From Diphasiastrum complanatum (lineage: Eukaryota > Streptophyta > Lycopodiopsida > Lycopodiales > Lycopodiaceae): 64,000 bases of DNA. A program made the translations under genes and the position numbers. Shown here in pieces: positions 1-11,324 of the stretch (its first letter is position 1; each line of letters opens with the position of its first letter). A model generated the notes under the pieces. The model was not told where the DNA came from. It was given only the letters and a program-made list of their open reading frames with translations, and searched no databases. Where the stretch lies: contig CM055108.1 in assembly GCA_029204225.1 (NCBI GenBank), positions 24,028,749 through 24,092,748 on the forward strand, in the 5' to 3' direction.

Positions 1-45
1 ATCAGTACAAGTCTTTGGTTGATCGCCATAGGTCCTTTCTAGAAT

Positions 46-215
46 TTGCTTAAGGTCTATCCGCTTACCTCTGCCTATCTTTTGCACACCATAAATTTGT
101 CCAAGGTAGTGTTAGAAAACCGACTTGCTCATACCGACTCGATCATACAAGTCGGTTTTCTAACAGGTAGGTCCCTTGCTGAAAAGTCTCTTCAAAGTTC
201 ATATGCAAAGTTGCC
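46..215 (+). pseudogene. LINE reverse transcriptase fragment (N-terminal RT blocks)
   Basis: The translation reads as the early blocks of a non-LTR retrotransposon reverse transcriptase. It has a degenerate form of the usual 'RP(I/L)(T/S)LLNT.YK' block, then SKVVLENRL, then a GFLTGRSL block matching the common 'TGF.PGR.I' motif. The open frame continues to 294, but I recognise nothing after about residue 55. No catalytic residues lie in this piece. It is on the same strand as the LINE piece at 1020-1440, so both may come from one decayed element. The family call is inferred from motif order, not from a search. Confidence 0.55.
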
Positions 216-1019
216 AATGACCTCAGAGACTGAAGAATGGTTGTTGGCTAGACTTCCACAAGTGGCTCAAACATTGGAACATAAAACAAAATGAATGGCA
301 TCAAGCACCTTCAAATATGCAGGAGTTTTTGAGAAAACGGTTTTACCAAGGCCTTGAAAAGAGCTTTTAGAAAGGAAAATGCAATATACAAGGGCCCACA
401 TAAATCCAAAAAATGGATAATTGGTGCAACAACATATTGAAGGGAATAGTCCAAAGAAGAGAATACATTACATCTCTACAATGTGCACAATTTCACAGGA
501 AGATGGAGCCGACCTCAATTGAAATGGAAAGAAAGAGCCTCATTCTAGCAAATGTGAAGTGGAAAGTGAATGGCATCACCTTGTGGAATGCGAGAGTTCG
601 AGGGCCCACTTGACAAGAATTCGTGAACATACTCACAAAAGATTGGAAAATGTCGCATGAGTTCCTCAACCAAACACACTTGGCCAATGCATTTTCAAAA
701 CTCGTACCCATAAAATAACTAACCACAAAATCTTTGTCGATTGATTAGTTTACATTGTGTTCTTATGTTTAGGCAAACACAATTTTGTCTCATTATAACA
801 AAAGCAATGTTGTTTAGTGCTACAATATTACCTTATTTTGGTCCTAAAGACAGGTTCTAATCTCAGTGGACGTTAACACAATTATTCTATTTTATTCTAC
901 TCTAGATCTCTTGCGATCACTAAGTCTCGACAGCTACATGCTATTGGACAAGCTGGTTCCAGGTCAAACCACTTCAGGCCACATTCTCCGTCAGGTCACT
1001 TATCAAGGAGGCCAAGTTT
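216..1019. other. Unassigned stretch between LINE pieces
   Basis: Short open frames at 413-613 (+) and 493-726 (-) have no recognisable domain. The text may be further decayed LINE sequence because RT pieces lie on both sides, but I see no motif that proves it. Confidence 0.3.
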
Positions 1020-1440
1020 AGGAGAGAGCAAGTTTACTGCTACTTTGTAGACGTCACATGTGCCTTTCACTTTGTACCTTGATAGGTGCTTATTCAATGG
1101 CTACAAGGTCTTCACTTTACTAGCAAGATTAGGGTGAAGTAAGGATGTTCACTATCACCCACACTCTTCAATCTCTGCGTTAATGAGCTTGAGGCAATCA
1201 TCACTCAACGTGGTGGTCAGGGATGTAGGCTAGGAAATATCTTCATATCCATTTTATTACATGCGAATAGTATGGTCCTGGTCCCCCTACCAAGAAGGTT
1301 TGCAACAGCACATTTTTCCATCCTTCCTGTTGACAAACACATGGTTTGGAAGTGAATTTTTCGTTGACCAAGGTTATGTTCTTTAAGAATAATAGCAGAG
1401 GAATCTTCTCTGAAACGATTGGAGGACTTGGTATCAAGAA
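1020..1440 (+). pseudogene. LINE reverse transcriptase fragment (catalytic region, dead)
   Basis: From 1134 the frame reads VK*GCSLSPTLFNLC, a clear match to the LINE motif 'GV.QG(C/D)PLSP.LF.L' with one stop, followed by VNELEAII. About 30 residues later comes ILLHANSMVL, the position of the catalytic 'L.YADD' box. Both catalytic aspartates are lost (HANS in place of YADD). A shifted frame near 1368 then reads LTKVMFFKN, like the 'N..KTKVM.F' block that follows YADD in LINEs. The order of blocks is correct, but a frameshift, a stop and the lost catalytic site make this a relic. Confidence 0.7.
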
Positions 1441-1882
1441 AGGTTGTAGAGCTCAGAGTTGCACGCTTGGCAAATGGAGAGGTTCAGGACCTGCAAGGTT
1501 TGGCAACTGAGATGTTGAAATGGGATAGGAGGGTTAGAAGGGTAATGTCTATTTTGTTCGATATCAAACGATTTCTGTACTCCTGTCACTAAAACCAAAA
1601 TACATTGTACCCCCACAGGTCAAGTTCTTAATTTCTGAAGAAAGTGGATTAACAGGGATACCTTTGATTGGAGCAAGTAAGAGATAATTAAATCAACAGA
1701 TTAAGCAAGTAAGAGAGACCAGCAATATCAAATTTGCACAAAAATGGGCCAAATTTCTAAAAGCTTCCAGAGACTCCCTTCATTTCAGAAGTGCGCAATT
1801 CTCATCTGATCGGGTTATTACCCAAGCCCAATGCACATTTCAAAGAGGAAGGAGAGAGCTATGCAACTAAAGAGTCAGCACT
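1441..1882. other. No gene recognised
   Basis: Short frames only. The text follows the LINE relic and may include its decayed 3' part. No motif was found. Confidence 0.3.
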
Positions 1883-2203
1883 TTATTCCATGGTATATCT
1901 TGAAAATGATTTCAAGCCTGGATATACGTAAGTAAGGAAGAACAGCAGTGCATTGATTCTTGAACACAACGAAACAAAGGAAGAGAAGATAGTCGCTTGC
2001 TTCAGCGCGAGTCTGAGAGAGGAGACAACATACACAAGCCCTTGTTTTTTTACTTCTTCAAGAGCAGCTTTCCAACCATTGTCCTTTGCAGCCTTGATGG
2101 TGGAGCGAAGAAATGCCAGCACCATTATAAGCCGCGATGGACTTCTACAGTTCAAGGCTACAACAAGAGTAATCACTGTACAGCAAGCTCCTGCACAAAG
2201 CAC
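1883..2203 (-). CDS. Hypothetical 106-residue ORF
   Basis: An uninterrupted minus-strand frame of 106 codons with an ATG. It has a hydrophobic N-terminus (residues 1-17, small and hydrophobic with three Cys), a basic/amphipathic middle (KAAKDNGWKAALEEVKKQGL) and a second hydrophobic patch near the C-terminus. I do not recognise a family. The composition looks more like a real exon than most frames here, but an overlapping plus-strand frame (1953-2378) is equally open and nothing nearby gives context. It could be chance or a captured exon. Confidence 0.2.
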   Translation of the reverse strand: MLCAGACCTVITLVVALNCRSPSRLIMVLAFLRSTIKAAKDNGWKAALEEVKKQGLVYVVSSLRLALKQATIFSSFVSLCSRINALLFFLTYVYPGLKSFSRYTME

Positions 2204-2260
2204 AAAGCTTACAAGAATTAAGCTTCATAAATTGGAATACATGGATCTATATTTTCCTGC

Positions 2261-2560
2261 TCTACAAACACAGCAACAGGCAGCAACAAATATCAAAGCG
2301 TTTGTGGCAACAAATTTGGGTTATCCGGTCCTCCTATACAAAACACAGCAATCAAGACAGCCAGCAACAAAGATCTAAGCATTTAGGGCTCTTCAACACA
2401 GCAACCAAAACAGCCAGTAACAAAGACCAAAGCATTTGCGGCAACAGATTAGAATTATCTGGGCCCTGCTCTACAAGCAGAGCAATCGAAACACTCAAAA
2501 ATTAAACTCAAAGCATTTTCAGCGAATCATTAGGGTTATTATCTGGCAGAACCATTTTGG
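2261..2560. repeat. Imperfect tandem repeat, unit about 80 bp
   Basis: Units begin with CAGYAACAAAKAYCWAAGC at 2281, 2362 and 2415; a weaker copy of the 'CTCAAAGCATTT' part lies near 2505. The first and third units are about 81-83 bp. The second is about 53 bp and lacks the middle. Shared parts are the 'GGCAACA(A/G)ATT..' block and the 'CACAGCAA(T/C)C(A/G)A' block. No gene is recognised in it. Confidence 0.6.
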
Positions 2561-2699
2561 CCAAAGTTTACAAAAACAGGCGCAAAAGCAAATATCCAAA
2601 TGGTGCTGCTCAGTAAATGAAACCTTTGCCCTTGCTTGCATCTGCTCTCACAACTTCTGAGGATTTCTGATTGTTCTTCTTATTCACATTGCTCGTCAC

Positions 2700-3600
2700 G
2701 AACGCTCGATCGAATGCGATAACAAGATCCAATGTGCATCAAACACCTTACCCCCCTCCCCGCCTCTCTTGGCTGGCCACATGATGGAGCCTGCCACCGC
2801 CGGTGGTTGCCTCCGGAAATGTTGGGCAAGCCACATGCGGAGTTGGAGCTCTACCTCTGACCTATGTGTCATCATCAGCATGTTTCTGCCAGCTGGCGAA
2901 GGTGACTCCAAAGGCTGGACTGCCCCGTCTCTTACACACACGATAGCGAGGACGGGCGAGCAAATCTTGGGCAGCCACGTGTTTTCAGGTATTTTTTGTG
3001 GCTGCCCGGGATTTTTCAGGCGGCTACCCAAAATTTTTCAAGGGCCCCGCGAACCGGGATCCGATTTTTTGCGGTCCCAAGAATTTTTTGCGGCTAGTCA
3101 TCAGCCGATTGCCACGTGGCAAGTCATCTATTTATCCCATAATAAACTCCAATATTTGCCAATAAGCTATATATGTGAAACTAAGCACATTCCTTGCATG
3201 TGCGTGAGCGGGGGCATGCGCCAGTATCCGCATCGGCGTTGGGACCCCGTGAGGCTTGGCCCCGGGCCTAGCGTCGAGTCTCGGCGCCACTGGCGCCAGG
3301 GACAGCCGGGACCATTGGCGCTAGTGGTCCCAGGCGCGCGCCGGGGCCCGTTGGCGGCGGGACTCGGGCACCCCTGCCCTGTCTACCCTTAAATTGCATG
3401 GGCGACTGTCCACGCGTCCAACGCACACAGGCCCGCTTGTTACCCCAGACCCGTGCAAATAAGCACCAACGCTGGACTGTCTTTGGAGGTTGACTTTTTG
3501 AACCTCCCCAAGTAAAACCAACCTCACATAGGAGGAGGGAATATGCGGCATATGAAGGACTATGCTTCCCTCTTGCCTCTTCCATGTGTCCCGGCCTAGG
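2700..3600. other. GC-rich block without a recognised gene
   Basis: GC content rises sharply, above all at 3190-3400, where SmaI-like and NarI-like GC boxes repeat (GGCGCC, CCCGGG). Long frames exist on both strands (2769-3392 +, 2696-3031 -, 3268-3585 -) but overlap each other and show no domain, so they look like a by-product of high GC. The phrases 'GGCTRCCC.R.ATTTTTC' (about 2997 and 3021) and 'TTTTTTGCGG' (about 3064 and 3087) recur, so part may be an old repeat or LTR. Confidence 0.3.
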
Positions 3601-3814
3601 TCATGTTTCTCTTAGCTTAGCGACATGTTAGAGGCTGCCTCCACATATAGGGCCTCTGCCACATGTTGGATGCAGCCACAAATTGGCACCACGTGTCACA
3701 TTCACGATGCAACGAGTGGTCCAAGGATTGGATGCAACCCACCAGTTAAGTCGTACCTTTTCGGCAGCATTTAGCGTGAAGCTCCTTCTTCACAAAGCTC
3801 TCTTTTCTCACGAA

Positions 3815-3953
3815 CACCATTTCTCTTCTGTCCTTCCAAGAAATGCAAACACAATTTCTCTTCTAATCTTGTATGTGTGCAAGAAACACCATTTATGTTC
3901 TTGCAAGAAACGCAAACACCATTTCTCTTCTATTCTTGCAAGTGTGCAAAAAA
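3815..3953. repeat. Minisatellite, four units of 30-37 bp
   Basis: Units start with CAC(C/A)ATTT(C/A)TSTTCT at 3815, 3850, 3887 and 3917 and end in 'GCAAGAAA/GCAAA' variants. They alternate between a longer form with GTGTGCAA and a shorter form. Confidence 0.7.
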
Positions 3954-4166
3954 CACACAGGTAGAAGCCAGGGCATTTTGGCGTCAAACAACAAAAAATT
4001 CCAAGTTGCAAGTGGGGGCAAAAAGTGCCTTTTTTGGTGCTGGAAATCTTTTTCAGGTTATCTCCAGAGGCAAGAATATTTCACCTCCTTGCCTCCACTA
4101 CAATCATGAGTTTACCTCCGAAGGCACAAGGAATATCCGAGGATTATGCTCTACTACCTCCAACAT

Positions 4167-4169
<3 letters not shown>

Positions 4170-4246
<77 letters not shown>
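4170..4246. repeat. (CT)n microsatellite, about 38 units
   Basis: Perfect CT dinucleotide run. Frames encoding poly(Ser-Leu) or poly(Arg-Glu) across it are artefacts. Confidence 0.98.
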
Positions 4247-4248
<2 letters not shown>

Positions 4249-4439
4249 GTGATCGGCGACAGCGGGTTGCCTGCAGACCACACGTCAAAGCTACCAGGAG
4301 ACCTCATAAATCTAGAGTTCATGTGCGCAGGCCTACTACTTCAGCACCAGCTTCTTCTTCTATCCTTGCTTTCTTCAGTTGTGGTCCTATGGCGGCATGA
4401 TCTACCATACAGTTTGGATGGATATTGTATAGTTATATG

Positions 4440-4664
4440 ACACCCCTTTGTACTACATTTCAGACTTTCATTTCTGAGAGCAGTTTAGCCATTTAGACAT
4501 TTCAAACATTTTGTCTGGTCTTGCTAGACCAATTATTTTAGCTAATAGTTTGTCGTTTGTCGTTTGTTTTTGGAGACATTCATATGCTCCTTTTAGTATC
4601 TATCACACTTGAGATATACTTATGTGGTCTTATATGCCTTTTGGCATCAAAAGACTTTAATAAA

Positions 4665-4731
<67 letters not shown>
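4440..4731 (+). mobile_element. Probable LINE 3' end with (CT)n tail
   Basis: A T-rich, non-coding stretch ends in AATAAA (4659-4664), followed at once by a pure CT run (4667-4731). The same arrangement, AATAAA followed within a few bases by (CT)n, recurs at 57470-57523, where recognisable LINE C-terminal coding sequence lies just upstream. I infer that the CT run here is likewise the 3' tail of a non-LTR element. No coding part remains in this copy. Confidence 0.45.
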
Positions 4732-4737
<6 letters not shown>

Positions 4738-4739
4738 TT

Positions 4740-5071
4740 GGGATCGTATGTCCATGTCCCTTGGTCTTTGGTGCCAATGGCCATCTTTCACAATACAAAT
4801 TACTTGCCTTGTTTTGTTTCATTATTTTATCAAAATGCTTTATTTGTTTTGGGGAGATTTGAGAGGGACTTCTAAGACCCTTTTATTAGGGCCTATTTCC
4901 ATGTAACACTATTTCTCCTATGACATCATCAAAGACACTTTATGATTCACGACTCAAGAGCAAAGGCCCTTGGGAGTATGTGATGTTTTCCATAGCTAAG
5001 TTTCTCAAGCTTTCATAGTTGATCTAGTATTGACGTTAAGATACTCCATAGCTGGGTCTTGCAATTCATCA
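4740..5071 (+). mobile_element. Possible Copia LTR remnant upstream of a PBS
   Basis: The stretch ends in CAATTCATCA directly before a consensus tRNA-iMet primer-binding site at 5072, which is where the 3' end of a 5' LTR should lie. The start of the LTR is not visible; 4740 is a guess. No matching second LTR was found in the window. Confidence 0.35.
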
Positions 5072-5086
5072 TGGTATCAGAGCAGG
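5072..5086 (+). promoter_or_regulatory. tRNA-iMet primer-binding site (plus-strand Copia remnant)
   Basis: TGGTATCAGAGCAGG. The first 12 bases are the standard Ty1-copia primer-binding site complementary to the 3' end of initiator-Met tRNA. No gag follows in an open frame. Confidence 0.7.
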
Positions 5087-6480
5087 TTGTCTAGCCTGTG
5101 AGTCTGTGAGTGAGAAAAACTTTAGTGCTCAGATTCTTGAGAAGATTCTCATCTTCTACAAGCACCTCAATCTTGAAAGATGGAGCTTTTGATCTACACG
5201 AGTTAGATCAGGGTGAGTCTTGCATTGTTAATGTTAACAAGGCTCCAAACACAAAGAAAGTACGTTATGAGAGGACCTAGTGCCAAATAGAACACACACA
5301 TCATGTGGACATTACTTCCATGCACCTTCCCAAGTAACCAAAGAAAAATGGAACTTTCACATTTGGAACACTCGTGGTCATGCGACAATAGCAATAAAGA
5401 TCGATGGCCCCTTCTGAACATCAGATTGCCCATACAATCATTATCCCTAGAAGCTACAACTGCTTGTCACAGTGAAGGATGCTAACCTCTTTGGACATTA
5501 AACCGCCCATACAATCCTTTGTCCTTAGAAGCCCTTCTTCCTTTTCTTTTTAGGTCACTTGAAACTTGCCTTTGCAAAATTTGACAAGTGCTTTGGTTCC
5601 ATAAATTGTTATTTCATGAATCTTGAAAAGTATGCTCCTCAAACCAGGATGTAGTTCCTATTTGAATGGATTCCAAGCTTTTACTCCTTGCTCTGAATCT
5701 CAATCCATAAAGCACATTGAAAACCATATATTAACGAGCTCAAATTGCAAGGATTTTTTATGACTTCGTGCAAGAATGAATAGTGCCTGTAAATAGATGC
5801 GCTGATTTGAGCCCTTGATTTTTTGAGAAAAGTGCACCCAATTTCTAACAAATGAGCGTTGAATCTGAGGCGATTTATTACATGAAGGAGCTTGTTGATT
5901 TTGCAGCTAGGTGAGCCCAATTTCTAGACAAATGAGCACTGAATTTCTTTACAAGAAATGCATTGATCTCTTGTCCTGATTTCCTGTCCTCCCCAATTAG
6001 CAAACACTATGAAAACCTTGGACAAGCTTGCTACAAAATCTTCTCACACTGAAACTTAGATTTCTCAACCAAAATCCAACAATTAGAAAACCATCAGATA
6101 TGCTGCAGGTACAACAGTTGTTTCGAGCACTACGACATAATGCAAGAGACTAATTGCAAGATATGCAAAGCTACGGTAGGCTATAACTTGATGATTTTTG
6201 ACAACGTTGAGCTGTAAAGTTCTATCAAACGCAATGAAGCAAGTACAAGGCAGCGACGGACAATAGGTGCTATACTTGGAGCTGCATTTTAATTAGCAGG
6301 ACCGAATCACAGTTGTTCAGTGATGGTCAACCCGAGCAAGGTGTATACAAGCGATAGACATGATATAAGGTAAATCCTTGATTTTTACAAAAAAATAAGC
6401 CCTCGAAAGACATAAACCCAATTTTTGCAAGCCAATCTCATGTTGATAGTAGCCAGCTTCCAAAGGCATGTTCTAAGCCT
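5087..6480. repeat. Unassigned region with two short duplications
   Basis: No gene recognised. Two imperfect local duplications: 5420-5453 with 5498-5532 (core GCCCATACAATC, spacing 78 bp), and 5833-5864 with 5912-5944 (core CCCAATTTCTA, spacing about 79 bp). The first part may be the decayed interior of the element primed at 5072. Confidence 0.35.
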
Positions 6481-6481
6481 T

Positions 6482-6846
6482 TTAATGATCTCTCTCAACC
6501 AAGCTTTGATACCAAATGTCAAACTCCCGATCTGAAATTCTGCTGACATCTCTCTTGGAACAGCTGTAAGGTGTACTGTGATTAGATTCAAAGGTGCACT
6601 CGTTCCAGGTCTTAATGGAAAATTCTTGTAGTAGTGTCCATATCCGCATTCCCGGCAGAAGGATGTGTATTGTCAGCCGCATAGGTCGCATAATATCCAT
6701 TAATGGTTGGATCCACAAACATCTTGTTCTGGCCCATACCATTGCTGCTGCTCAGGTCGAGGTGTTGCTGGTACTTCTTGTTCTGCTACTGGTAAATCTT
6801 GTGGGAGCAGACATTGATATCACTCTATGGGTGGAATTAGATATAA
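6482..6846 (-). pseudogene. Decayed gag-like zinc-knuckle segment
   Basis: One minus-strand frame contains CRECGYGHYYKNF, which resembles a retroelement gag zinc knuckle (C-x2-C-x4-H-x4-C) with one spacer residue missing and the last Cys replaced by Phe. The segment lies between two minus-strand primer-binding-site relics (6503 and 6847), as expected for the remains of a minus-strand LTR element. Stops interrupt the frame. The assignment is tentative. Confidence 0.3.
6503..6514 (-). promoter_or_regulatory. Degenerate tRNA-iMet primer-binding site
   Basis: GCTTTGATACCA, one base from the consensus reverse complement GCTCTGATACCA. TGTCAAAC follows two bases later, as an LTR end would. Confidence 0.45.
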
Positions 6847-6858
6847 GCTCTGATACCA
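6847..6858 (-). promoter_or_regulatory. tRNA-iMet primer-binding site (minus-strand LTR remnant)
   Basis: Perfect GCTCTGATACCA. The 5' LTR should begin at 6859. The following 870 bp has no obvious partner copy. Confidence 0.65.
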
Positions 6859-7734
6859 CCTCTATTGGAGGAAAAACAAGGAAATTATTATAACCAGGAC
6901 CGTGGATTACTTAGAGAATGGAGTTATGAGCAGTTCTTTGTGTGTGGAATCAGATTATCAGTGTAGGAGTCATAAAGTGCCATGAAAGAGAGATTGCAAA
7001 AGGAATTAGGTGTCTGAGACAGCCATGCAATCCTCTAATACTGATAACCTGATATGAAGAGAATGTAAAATTAATTCCAGCGTCAGAGACAGCCATACAA
7101 TTCTCTTCTTAATAACGTTTGTGTGAGAGGAGCGAGAGTTATCATTCAACAAGAATGCAAAGGCGTAGAACAATAGCGAATCTGTATATTGAAGTTGTAA
7201 ATACAACGATTAGACCACAATACAATTGCGCTGATAAGTGCGTGATCCTACTAACAGATTCAAGACAATTGTTGAGGTTCTAAATATTTCTCTCTCTCTA
7301 TATAATCACTCACTCTGAGGAGTCAACTACTGATAAAATCGTTCTCCGCTATCTGACCTTACGTATAATAATCATCTATTTACAATCGCTCAATTACATG
7401 TATATATATCAGCTGAAAAATCTTGTACTAACTTAACTTTACAATTACAAGATTGATTAACAACTGTGAAACTGATCAGTGGACCGGTTTGTTGATGGAG
7501 CATGAAGGCTTTCGGGTCTGATAGCGAAAATCTGTGTATTTCTGCAAACTGGAAATGCAACACTCTTTGGCCTTTTGGTCGTTGCCTTTACCTAAGGGCA
7601 GCCTTCGAGATTTGTAAGACACCTTCGGCGTTTGGAAGACACCTTCGGTATTTGTAGGACATTGCCTTTATCTGTAGGACACCTTCGGCCTATTGTAGGG
7701 CAAGTGTCACCTTTTTCATCTATTGAAAACTGCA
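6859..7734 (-). mobile_element. LTR or LTR-remnant region, unpaired
   Basis: By position this is the 5' LTR side of the remnant primed at 6847. It contains an imperfect internal duplication with the core 'GAGACAGCCATRCAAT' (about 7015 and 7086). It ends in T/G-rich text with several 'GACACCTTCGGC'-type repeats (about 7617-7695) before LTR A. No coding sequence. Confidence 0.35.
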
Positions 7735-8219
7735 TGCAAATATGCAGTGTCGGGTTTTTTGCAATTTAGGTATTTTCGTCTTTTTCGCCTGTTGAAAACT
7801 ACATGCAAATATGCAGTGTCGGGTTTTTCGCAATTTAGGTTTTTTTGTCTTTTTTTGCCTGTTGAAAACTGCATGCAAATATGCGGTGTCGGGTTTTTCG
7901 CAATTTTCGCCTGTGTAGAAACCCGTGTAAAACTTGCAGTGTCGCTTGTCAGAAAACTGCATGTAAAAGTGTAGTGTCGCATTTTTACGCCCTAATTGTC
8001 GCCTGTCAAGAACCCCGTGTAAAAACACAGTGTTGGGTTTTTCGCATTTTTCGGCTATGAAAAAATGTGAGTAAAAACCAGACTGTAGCGACAATTAGTT
8101 AAAAAAAAAGCAGCTTGATTAAAAACAGTTCATTTTCTGCAGGTTACATTTGAGAGAATAAAATTTAGAGAAGGAAGGAGAGCTGTTGGGATGAGTAGGT
8201 GTTAGATTAAACTCCAACA
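7735..8219 (-). repeat. 3' LTR of element A
   Basis: On the plus strand it starts TGCAAATATGCAG and ends ACTCCAACA, giving canonical TG...CA ends. It pairs with 18149-18630. The interior is built from about six degenerate copies of a 30-70-bp unit around 'TGCA(A/T)..ATGCRGTGTCGGGTTTTTCGC'. Open frames across it are repeat artefacts. Confidence 0.8.
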
Positions 8220-8232
8220 CTCCCCTTTAAGC
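8220..8232 (-). promoter_or_regulatory. Polypurine tract of element A
   Basis: The minus strand reads GCTTAAAGGGGAG, directly before the TGTTGGAG start of the 3' LTR. This is the expected plus-strand priming site. Confidence 0.75.
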
Positions 8233-11062
8233 TAATTGCTATGAATCTGATCTGCAATTGAGATTTTACATACCTACTAAAGTAGAATGTTTATCTCAAG
8301 ACAATGGCTTTGTCAAAATATCACTCATTATAGCTCAAAGCATAGTGCTTTGTAGCTTGAATGTACCTCAGTACTCTTTGCAGAGCTTTCCAATGTTGTA
8401 GGTCTGGATTGATAAGGAAACCTACACATTTATTGCTGATCTGCTTGAGTTTTCGGACACGTCTTTGGACATTTTGGCTCCTAAATCCATAGGTGTGTTT
8501 ATGGGCTTGCAGTCCTCCATGTCATATCTGTGAAGTACATTAGTCAAGTAGGATTCTTGGCTTATAGCTATTCTTCTGCCTACGCGATCTCTGTTGCTCT
8601 CCATACCAAGAAGGTAATGGACTAGGCCTAAATCAGTCATCTCAAACTTTGATGAAAGCAAAGATTTGGTTACCTGTAATAACTGATTTGAATTGCTGAT
8701 AATTAAAGAATCATCAACGTATAATGCTATTATGACATAGCTTGACCCTTTACGCCTGAGATATACATTGCAGTCTGCATAACAAGAAGTAAAATTATGC
8801 TACAACAAGAAGTGATTAATTATGTCATAATTCACACTAAACTCATGACCTCTATACCCTGAGAATTCCTGACAGAACATTTGTTATGTGCAGGCACCGA
8901 TGCTTATCTCCATCTTAACAGACTGGGGAATGTTCAAGAACCACTCCCTTAGTGGTTCAATTGTATCTAACATGGATGTCATGTGACTCAAAAATACTTT
9001 TTTCAGTATAAGTATGTCTATGAATTGGATCTTACCTTGCCAATCCCATCTTCCTTAGTATCTCTGAACTTGCAGGTTTCATTGATATGCATCTATCTAT
9101 ATGTGTAACTGGAATCAGTAGCTTGCTTAAGACCATATAAAGCCTTATGCAATTTACATACCAGATGCTCCTTGTCTTGAAGGACGTAACCTTCTGATTG
9201 ATAGATGAATATATCTTCTTGTATAAATCCATGTAGGAATGTCGTTTGGACGTCCATTTGGTGAATGTCCAGATCTTCTGCAGCAACTATAGCCAGTAAG
9301 GTACGAATAGATTGATGCTTTACCACTGGACTAAAGGTCTCGGTGTAGTCTATCCCATATACTTGTTCAAACTCTTTAACCACCAGTCTATCTTTCCATT
9401 TGGATATGGATCCATCTGGTTTAAGCTTTAGCTTAAAGATCCTCTTGGAGTCAATTGGTTTTACACTAGTAGGAGGATTGACAAGACTCCAGGTCTTGTT
9501 CTTCATTAGAGACTGATACTCAACATCCATGGCAACCTTCCAATAGTCTGCATCGGGTATTGACAGAGCTTCTGCAACTATGGTAGGTTCATCATGACTG
9601 ATGAACGCCTGAGGGACAAAATGATCAGGTTGTTGTCGTTGTCTTGCAGACCTTTGAATTGCAGGTGCTTGAGTGGATAATTCTCCTTGGGAAATGACTG
9701 GGATTGTAGCATCTTGTGGTTGAACAATAGTGGGTCTGGGCCCATCGATGGTCAGTGGAGCTATTGGGACAAACTCCTTTGTCTGAACAATCATAGGTCG
9801 TTGCCTAACGATGGATGGTAAAGCTGCTATGGCATACTCTTGCATTGGCTACTTCTGCTTGAAATCGTGATACTTGTCTTCAAGAAAGACAACATCACAG
9901 TTGACTGAGATCTGACCTAAATCAACATCATAGATACGATATGCTTTATGTGATGTTGAGTAGCCGATGAAGATGTTCTTACAGCTTACTGGGTCCAGCT
10001 TCTTCCTTAGATCAGATGGCACTTGTGCATAGCAAAGACATCCGAAAACACATAGGTATTTCAAGCTTGATTTGTAGTCGTAGTAGGCTTCAAACAGTGT
10101 CTTGGAATCAACTGCTTTAGTGATGGAGTAGTTTTGCAGATAGCAAGTCGTAGAGATTGCTTCTGCCCAGAATGTTTGAGGTAAATGGGCGTTGGCTGTC
10201 ATGGATCTTGTAGCTTCCAATAGTGTGCGGTTCTTCCGCTCAGCTACTCCATTCTGTTGAGGAGTGTAGCTTGTAGTAAACTGATGGTGCATGCCACATG
10301 AAGACAGATAGTCCTTCATTTCATTTGATAAGTACTCTCCCCCTGAATCAGACCGTAGGGCCTTGATTCTCTGACCAGTCTGATTCTCAGAATATTGCTT
10401 GAATTCTTTGAAGCAATCGAATGCTTCTGACTTGTTCTTAGTGAACATTACACTGGTAAAATGGGAGTAGTCATCAATGAATGTAATAAAATATAGAGCC
10501 TTACCCAAGGAAGGTATGCTCATAGGACCACATAATTTATTGTGTATTAGTACATAATGGACTTGGCTCTTTTGGCCTGTCCTCTTGGAAATCTGGTTGT
10601 AGGTTGTTTGCCTAGTAAGCAACTTTCACAGACAGATTGATTAGCTGTAGTAACATCATTTATATTCATGTCCTTGACCATTTTGTTATGATGCATATAC
10701 AAGATTGAACGCATCTTTAGATGTCCTAATCTCTGATGCCATAAATTAGCATCTGAACAACTCACAAAAAGTGCAACATCGTGACTCGGTATGTACAAAT
10801 TTCTTTCTTTGTAAGCAGAGATGATTTCCTTTTAATTCTCATCTAAAATAGTACATCGTCTAGCAGTAATCAAAGCTCTATAAACTTGATCAATGATCTT
10901 GCTAATAGACAATAAGTTCTTTGTTAATTTGGGTACATAAAGTACACCATTAAGCTGCCTAGTGATGCCATCAGAGAATTGTAGTCGAATAGAGCCTTGG
11001 CCTTCGACTTGATGTTAACTGGAGTCACCAAAGAGGATGTACTTCGATTTTGTAGTTGTGAG
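8233..11062 (-). pseudogene. Element A pol: protease end, integrase, reverse transcriptase
   Basis: Element order runs from high to low coordinates. The end of protease/gag-pre-integrase has 'GVLYVPKLTKNLLS' and LWHQRLGHL (about 10800-10720, with CESC at about 10620). Integrase follows at 10622-9849 with DDYSHF, RSDSGGEY and PQQNGVAERKNR, so the D,D,E residues are recognisable. Reverse transcriptase spans 9845 to about 8422 with WKDRLVVKEF, LHKALYGLKQA, LYVDDSLII (about 8725) and KFEMTDLGLVHYLLGME. RNase H is almost wholly deleted: the frame passes from RVLRYIQATKH straight to a relic of the terminal DILTKPL motif near 8300. Stops and frameshifts near 9846, 9090-8780 and 10850 break it. Confidence 0.85.
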
Positions 11063-11315
11063 AGTTAAGAAAACACAGTTTAAACACCCGACCAGATCAA
11101 TCACCATAGCATAACGTCAAGTGCAACAAGACAAGACAACAGAATTGCTCTCCGCAAACTGTATATTCAACTGATGAGTAAGCACAAAGATAAGTTGCTT
11201 AAAAGCACTCAAAGGGCTCGTAAAAGAAAGATGGCCCGATAACTCTAGAACTAAGCACATGTGGTGCCGTCGAAATAAGAAAGCACTGTATGAGTCGATC
11301 ACTGCTATTTTAACT
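11063..11315 (-). repeat. 3' LTR of element B
   Basis: 253 bp, plus-strand start AGTTAAGAAAACAC and end TATTTTAACT. The terminal inverted repeat is AGTTAA/TTAACT and not the usual TG/CA. It is exactly the same length as its partner at 16816-17068. An open frame at 11117-11326 is fortuitous. Confidence 0.85.
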
Positions 11316-11324
11316 CTCTCCCTC
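11316..11324 (-). promoter_or_regulatory. Polypurine tract of element B
   Basis: The minus strand reads GAGGGAGAG immediately before the 3' LTR. About 140 bp of non-coding text separates it from the end of pol. Confidence 0.65.

Noticed and set aside
2769..3392. 207-residue ORF in GC-rich DNA
   Set aside because: Overlaps equally open antisense frames and shows no domain; GC-rich DNA has few stops.
4104..4400. Long Ser-Leu or Arg-Glu repeat proteins across CT tracts (also 4557-4875, 28828-29225, 31661-32387)
   Set aside because: They are translations of (CT)n, (CA)n or (TA)n microsatellites and have no other domain.
7716..8094. Repetitive 80-120-residue frames in LTR A and at 18282-18515
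   Set aside because: Produced by the LTR's internal repeat units; present on both strands and inside a proven LTR.
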